In this document: positions 6,187-9,434 of the stretch, one piece after another
Layout of the letters: every line of letters begins with the position of its first letter
How positions within the stretch are numbered: the stretch's first letter is position 1
NCBI GenBank assembly: GCA_002690755.1
Contig: NZFT01000012.1
Span: forward strand, 89,743-99,176
Origin: Phycisphaerae bacterium
GTDB taxonomy: Bacteria; Planctomycetota; Phycisphaerae; Phycisphaerales; SM1A02
Length of the DNA: 9,434 nt
Reading direction: 5' to 3'
Made by a program: the position numbers and the translations under genes
The notes under the pieces: generated by a model
What the model was told of the DNA's origin: nothing
The model's input: the letters and a program-made list of their open reading frames with translations, nothing else
Database searches by the model: none

Positions 6187-7386
6187 ATGACCAGTGCCAG
6201 TACCACGCCGGAGATCTCCGGCGCTGCCCACACCGACCCGCTCCAGCTCATCGACGTCGACCACGTCCGTTTCTACGTCGGGAACGCGAAGCAGGCCGCC
6301 TTCTTCTACGCCCAGACGTTCGGCTTCGAAGTCACGCAGATCGCCGACCTCACCACCGGCAGCCGCGACACCGCGCGGTACCTGCTGACGCAGGGCAACA
6401 TCCGGTTCATCCTCGAGACCCCGCTCCACGTCGACCACCCGATCAACGATGAACTCGTCAAGTTCGGCGACGGCGTCAAGGACGTCGCCTTCAACGTCCA
6501 TGATTCGGAGAAGGCCTACGAGCGCGCGATCGCCAACGGTGGCGAATCCGCCTACGAACCGCGCACGATCTCGGACGCGACGGGCACCGTCACCATGTCC
6601 GGGGTCAAGGCCTACGGGCGGGCGGTTCACAGCTTCGTCAGCCGAAGCGGCGGATACGGACTGACCGAACTCAAGCAGGGCGGCCTCTTCAGTCCGGAAT
6701 TCAAGCCCTTCGACTTCCTGATGAACGCGTACAACCGCGAGCATCCCTGCGGCCTCAAGTTCGTCGACCACTGCGTCGGCAACGTCGAGGAGGGTCGGAT
6801 GAACCACTGGGTTCAGTGGTACGAGAACGTGCTCGAGTTCTCCATGTTCAAGCACTTCGATGACGCCGACATCTCGACCGAATACTCAGCCCTGATGTCG
6901 AAGGTGATGGCCTCCGGGAATCACCTCATCAAGATGCCGATCAACGAGCCGGCGGAAGGCAAGAAGAAGAGCCAGATCCTCGAATACCTCGAATGGCACG
7001 GGATGACGCCCGGGGTCCAGCACCTGGCGCTCCGGACCGACGACGAACTCGCCTCGGTGAAGGAGCTCCGACGGCGCGGTGTCGATTTCCTCGCGCTCCC
7101 GGACACCTACTACGAGGCCGTCTGGAACCGCGTGGACAGCGTGCTTCGATCCCACGGCCACGAGCCGGTCAAGGAGGATCACGAGCGGGTCAAGGAGCTC
7201 GGCATCCTCGTGGACGCCGATGACGAGGGATACCTGCTGCAGCTGTTCACCAAGCCGCTGCAGGATCGCCCGACCCTGTTCTTCGAGATCATCAGCCGCC
7301 GCGGAAGCCAGAGCTTCGGCAAGGGCAACTTCAAGGCCCTCTTCGAAGCCCTTGAGAACGAGCAGGACCGGCGCGGGAACCTGTAG
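6187..7386 (+). CDS. hppD: 4-hydroxyphenylpyruvate dioxygenase
   Basis: 399 residues. The Fe(II) enzyme turns 4-hydroxyphenylpyruvate into homogentisate in the cytoplasm, in tyrosine catabolism or as the entry to tocopherol- or pyomelanin-type products. There are two vicinal-oxygen-chelate repeats (about 20-165 and 188-370). The iron ligands are His195 (VDHCVGNV), His279 (GVQHLAL) and Glu367 (FFEII). Also present are KMPINEPAEGKKKSQILEYL (249-268), GILVDADDEGYLLQLFTKP (339-357) and the C-terminal lid GSQSFGKGNFKALFEA (373-388), which closes over the active site in this family. The frame runs on to an ATG at 6085, but the ATG at 6187 has AGGA upstream and leaves a normal N-terminus, and the -10-like TACAAT lies inside the longer version. 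Hydroxymandelate synthase has the same fold; the typical HPPD lid and tail make that unlikely. No homogentisate dioxygenase is nearby. Confidence 0.97.
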   Translation: MTSASTTPEISGAAHTDPLQLIDVDHVRFYVGNAKQAAFFYAQTFGFEVTQIADLTTGSRDTARYLLTQGNIRFILETPLHVDHPINDELVKFGDGVKDVAFNVHDSEKAYERAIANGGESAYEPRTISDATGTVTMSGVKAYGRAVHSFVSRSGGYGLTELKQGGLFSPEFKPFDFLMNAYNREHPCGLKFVDHCVGNVEEGRMNHWVQWYENVLEFSMFKHFDDADISTEYSALMSKVMASGNHLIKMPINEPAEGKKKSQILEYLEWHGMTPGVQHLALRTDDELASVKELRRRGVDFLALPDTYYEAVWNRVDSVLRSHGHEPVKEDHERVKELGILVDADDEGYLLQLFTKPLQDRPTLFFEIISRRGSQSFGKGNFKALFEALENEQDRRGNL

Positions 7387-7422
7387 CGGAACGAAGGCCG
7401 ACCATCCGACTGAAACCGGACC

Positions 7423-7452
7423 CACCCCCGGCGCCGAGCGGCGCCGGAGGTG
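7423..7452 (+). terminator. Strong GC hairpin after hppD, candidate terminator
   Basis: Perfect 8-bp stem CCGGCGCC/GGCGCCGG (7428-7435 and 7440-7447) with loop GAGC, extended by CACC/GGTG after one C-A mismatch to 12 pairs. It starts 36 nt after the hppD stop. The following bases (TCTGATTC) are only weakly T-rich, so it may act as a weak intrinsic terminator or as a 3' end stabiliser. Confidence 0.5.
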
Positions 7453-7652
7453 TCTGATTCAAGAGGTGCCCGGACCGCGACGGCCGAAGCCGCCATCGGC
7501 GATGCGGGCCGAACAAACGTTCGCCCACTTCTCGGTCGGAATCCCGAAACGCCACCCGATTTCGAGGCCACGGATTCCGTCCGTGCAATTAACATCGGCC
7601 ACGTCGCGGCGCCCGTACGACGCCGCCTGAACCCTCCAACCCGGATTCGATC
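7453..7652. other. Intergenic region upstream of the serine hydrolase
   Basis: About 200 nt with no gene I can support. It holds a small hairpin (CGAAC at 7510-7514 with GTTCG at 7519-7523, extended by GGG/CCC across a one-base bulge) and one AT-rich patch whose TAACAT (7590-7595) is the best -10 candidate for the hydrolase, without a clear -35. GGA at 7643-7645, 7 nt before the ATG, is a weak ribosome binding site. Confidence 0.3.
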
Positions 7653-8873
7653 ATGCCTTCTCCAGTGACCCGATTCATCGTCGCCATCACCGCCTCCCTG
7701 TCCCTGAGCGCAATCGTCGCGGCGCAGTCGTCGGGCAAGCCGTTCGACCCTGATTTCGTCCGGAATCTCGAGTCGCTTCAGGAGACGCTCATCGAGAAGG
7801 AGGTGACCGGGAGCAACGTGATCCTGGTCGGCCGCGACGGTGAGATCGTTCATCGCTCCGTCCGAAACTCCGGACGCCAGGGCGATCGGGACATCACCGA
7901 GGAGACCCTGTTCCCCATCTGGTCGATGTCCAAGCCGATCACGATCGTGGCCATGATGACCCTGCACGAGCAGGGCCTCTTCGACTGGAACGACCCCGTC
8001 TCGAAGTACATCCCGTGCTTCGCCGATCTCACCGTCCGGGAAGGCGACACCGTTCGTCCCGCGAAGACGCCGCTTCGGGTGATCGACCTCATGACGCATC
8101 GGTCCGGCTATTCCTACTATCCCTCCGTTCCGGGCATTCCGCCGCGACATGACCAGCCCCAGCAGAGCCAGACCAAGTTCAAGGACCTTCAGGAGTTCTG
8201 CGAGGTGGCGGCGGCCTACCCCCTCGACTTCGATCCGGGAACCGACTTCCGCTACGGCATCAACCAGGCGATTCTCGGCCGCCTGGTCGAGGTCCTGTCC
8301 GGGCGTCCCTTCGGCACCTACCTCGAAGAGGCGATCTTCGAGCCGCTCGGCATGACCGAGACGAGCTTCGTGCTCGATGCGGAACGCCGAGCGCGCTTCC
8401 AGCCGCTCTACATCAACATCGGCGATCTCAACGGTTACACCAATCTCCTCGATGAACTGAACTACGACCCCGACAGCAAGGCGCACTTCGGTGGTGAAGG
8501 CCTCGTCTCGAGACCCGACGACTACGCGAAGTTCTGCGAAATGCTGGCGAACAAGGGGGATTTCCGCGGCCGACGGATCCTCTCTCCCGAGAGCATCGAG
8601 GCCATCCGCACGGTCTACAGCGAGGACATCTTCCCCGAGCTGATGCCGGGGGTGGACATGGGCTTCAGCGTGTTCGTGACGACCGACCCGGAATCCGAGG
8701 GCCACAACACGCCGCTGGGGGTCTTCGGCTGGTCGGGCTATCACAACACCCACTTCTTCGTCGACCCCGACTCGAACGCGTGGGCGATCTTCATGAGTCG
8801 CGCTCGAGACTTCAACGGTACGATCCCCCCACGACTTCGCGCCGCGGTCTACGGCGAACGATCCTCGAACTGA
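7653..8873 (+). CDS. Exported beta-lactamase-fold serine hydrolase (class C / EstB-like)
   Basis: 406 residues. The N-terminus is a signal peptide (hydrophobic 7-22, likely cut after VAA at residue 24), so the enzyme acts in the periplasm or outside. The nucleophile motif S-x-x-K is Ser91-Met-Ser-Lys94 in FPIWSMSKPIT. It is followed by the family landmarks LIDLMTHRSGY-like (142-153), the second motif Tyr201 in FRYGINQAILGRLVEVLSG (199-217), EPLGMTET (230-237), GGEGLVSRPDDYAKF (280-294) and the third-motif region VFGWSGYHNTHFFVDP (357-372), where penicillin-binding relatives have K-T-G. This family (COG1680 type) includes esterases, D-peptide hydrolases and true beta-lactamases. The third motif fits the esterase/peptidase branch better than a resistance enzyme, but the substrate cannot be read from sequence. 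The next gene follows after 22 nt, probably in the same transcript. Confidence 0.9.
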   Translation: MPSPVTRFIVAITASLSLSAIVAAQSSGKPFDPDFVRNLESLQETLIEKEVTGSNVILVGRDGEIVHRSVRNSGRQGDRDITEETLFPIWSMSKPITIVAMMTLHEQGLFDWNDPVSKYIPCFADLTVREGDTVRPAKTPLRVIDLMTHRSGYSYYPSVPGIPPRHDQPQQSQTKFKDLQEFCEVAAAYPLDFDPGTDFRYGINQAILGRLVEVLSGRPFGTYLEEAIFEPLGMTETSFVLDAERRARFQPLYINIGDLNGYTNLLDELNYDPDSKAHFGGEGLVSRPDDYAKFCEMLANKGDFRGRRILSPESIEAIRTVYSEDIFPELMPGVDMGFSVFVTTDPESEGHNTPLGVFGWSGYHNTHFFVDPDSNAWAIFMSRARDFNGTIPPRLRAAVYGERSSN

Positions 8874-8895
8874 TCCCACCCCACGGAGCTTCGCC

Positions 8896-9434
8896 ATGGC
8901 CGGAGGAATCCAACGTTCCAGCGCCTTGTTCAAGGCATCCTGGTCGGTCCTTCGCGAGGACAAGACACTCCTGCTCTTTCCGATCCTGAGCAGCCTCGCG
9001 TCCCTCGTGGTGATCGCGAGTTTCGCGATTCCAGTCGTGACACTGCTCACCACGGACGACACGCTCCGAAACGAAGTGATCTCGACGATCAACGAGACGC
9101 CGCAGTCGTCGGAAGCGGCCGCCGCGAGCACCGACCCCGGCGGCGATGCCTCCCCGATTCCCGAAGGCTGGGAGATCGCCGGCTACATCTACCTGTTCGC
9201 GTTCTACTTCGTCACCAGCTTCGTGGTCATCTTCTTCAACGCCGCGCTCATCGCCGCGGCGAACGAACGATTCCAGGGAAGACCGACCGGCGTCGGCGCC
9301 GGACTCGGCGTCGCCTTGAAACGACTGCCCCAGATCCTCGGCTGGACCCTGGTGGCGACGACCGTCAACCTGATCCTTCGGGCGATCGAGGAGCGGGTCG
9401 GCCTGGTCGGCAAGATCATCGTCGGACTGTTCGG
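8896..9434 (+). CDS. Multi-pass membrane protein, DUF6159-like, C-terminus outside window
   Basis: 179 codons from the ATG at 8896, open to the right edge. GGAG at 8885-8888 with a 7-nt spacer supports the start. The opening LFKASWSVLREDKTLLLFPILS (11-32) matches my memory of the DUF6159 family, in which S-W-x-V-L-x-x-D-K-x-L-L-x-F-P leads into the first helix. Hydrophobic helices are at about 27-52, 95-121 and 145-165. A polar loop rich in Ser, Ala, Glu and Pro (54-92) separates the first two and probably faces outward. The segment AANERFQGRPTGVGAGLGVALKR (120-142) resembles the cytoplasmic loop between helices in that family. Function is unknown. The 22-nt gap after the serine hydrolase suggests co-transcription. 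Confidence 0.75.
   Translation, partial: MAGGIQRSSALFKASWSVLREDKTLLLFPILSSLASLVVIASFAIPVVTLLTTDDTLRNEVISTINETPQSSEAAAASTDPGGDASPIPEGWEIAGYIYLFAFYFVTSFVVIFFNAALIAAANERFQGRPTGVGAGLGVALKRLPQILGWTLVATTVNLILRAIEERVGLVGKIIVGLF

Noticed and set aside
6187..7386. Hydroxymandelate synthase as an alternative for the dioxygenase
   Set aside because: The conserved GSQSFGKGNFKALFEA lid and the overall match favour HPPD, and no glycopeptide-type biosynthetic genes are nearby.
7450..7668. Possible 72-codon gene from a GTG start between hppD and the hydrolase
   Set aside because: The start lies inside the terminator-like hairpin, the frame overlaps the hydrolase start, and the composition is unremarkable.
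7179..9131. Long minus-strand open frame of 650 codons opposite hppD and the serine hydrolase
   Set aside because: It is antisense to two clearly conserved enzymes and its translation is a low-complexity mix of Arg, Gly, Asp and Val. High GC leaves such antisense frames open by chance.
1..9434. Search for CRISPR arrays, insertion sequences, tRNAs, defence modules, retrons and diversity-generating elements
   Set aside because: I saw no regular direct repeats, terminal inverted repeats, cloverleaf-like segments, transposase or reverse-transcriptase motifs by eye; the window is almost filled by ordinary genes.

Overview
This window is a compact, GC-rich (about two thirds GC by eye), ordinary-looking stretch of bacterial chromosome. 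I see no mobile elements, CRISPR arrays, rRNA or tRNA genes, and no clear sign of transfer. Heavy use of CGA/CGG arginine codons, a stand-alone GroES-like gene and a generally sparse operon style would suit a Planctomycetota (Phycisphaerae-like) bacterium. That assignment is an inference from style only, with low to moderate confidence.

Layout. (1) 1-585, minus: the N-terminal part of a lipoprotein related to BtuF-type metal/cobalamin-binding proteins, cut by the window edge. It is divergent from (2) 635-1432, plus: a 265-residue helical/coiled-coil protein with a single C-terminal membrane anchor. (3) 5021 down to 1446, minus: a probable three-gene transcript of a GroES-family co-chaperonin, aroA (EPSP synthase; stop and start separated by 2 nt) and an MsbA-like ABC exporter. 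(4) 5104-5631, plus: apt (adenine phosphoribosyltransferase), divergent from the GroES-like gene. (5) 5628-5897, minus: a small two-helix DUF4190-like membrane protein, convergent with apt and sharing a CTAG that supplies both stop codons. (6) 6187-7386, plus: hppD (4-hydroxyphenylpyruvate dioxygenase) with its own promoter region and a strong hairpin after its stop. (7) 7653-8873 and 8896-9434, plus: an exported beta-lactamase-fold serine hydrolase followed 22 nt later by a multi-pass membrane protein resembling DUF6159, cut by the right edge.

How the genes relate. Shikimate synthesis (aroA), tyrosine catabolism (hppD) and purine salvage (apt) are unconnected housekeeping functions. No multi-gene defence, biosynthetic or mobile system is visible. 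The most unusual signal is regulatory. The 82-bp gap between the GroES-like gene and apt is built as a near mirror image, with a -10-like hexamer exactly 6 nt before each ATG (predicting leaderless mRNAs) and a perfect 7-bp inverted repeat near its centre.
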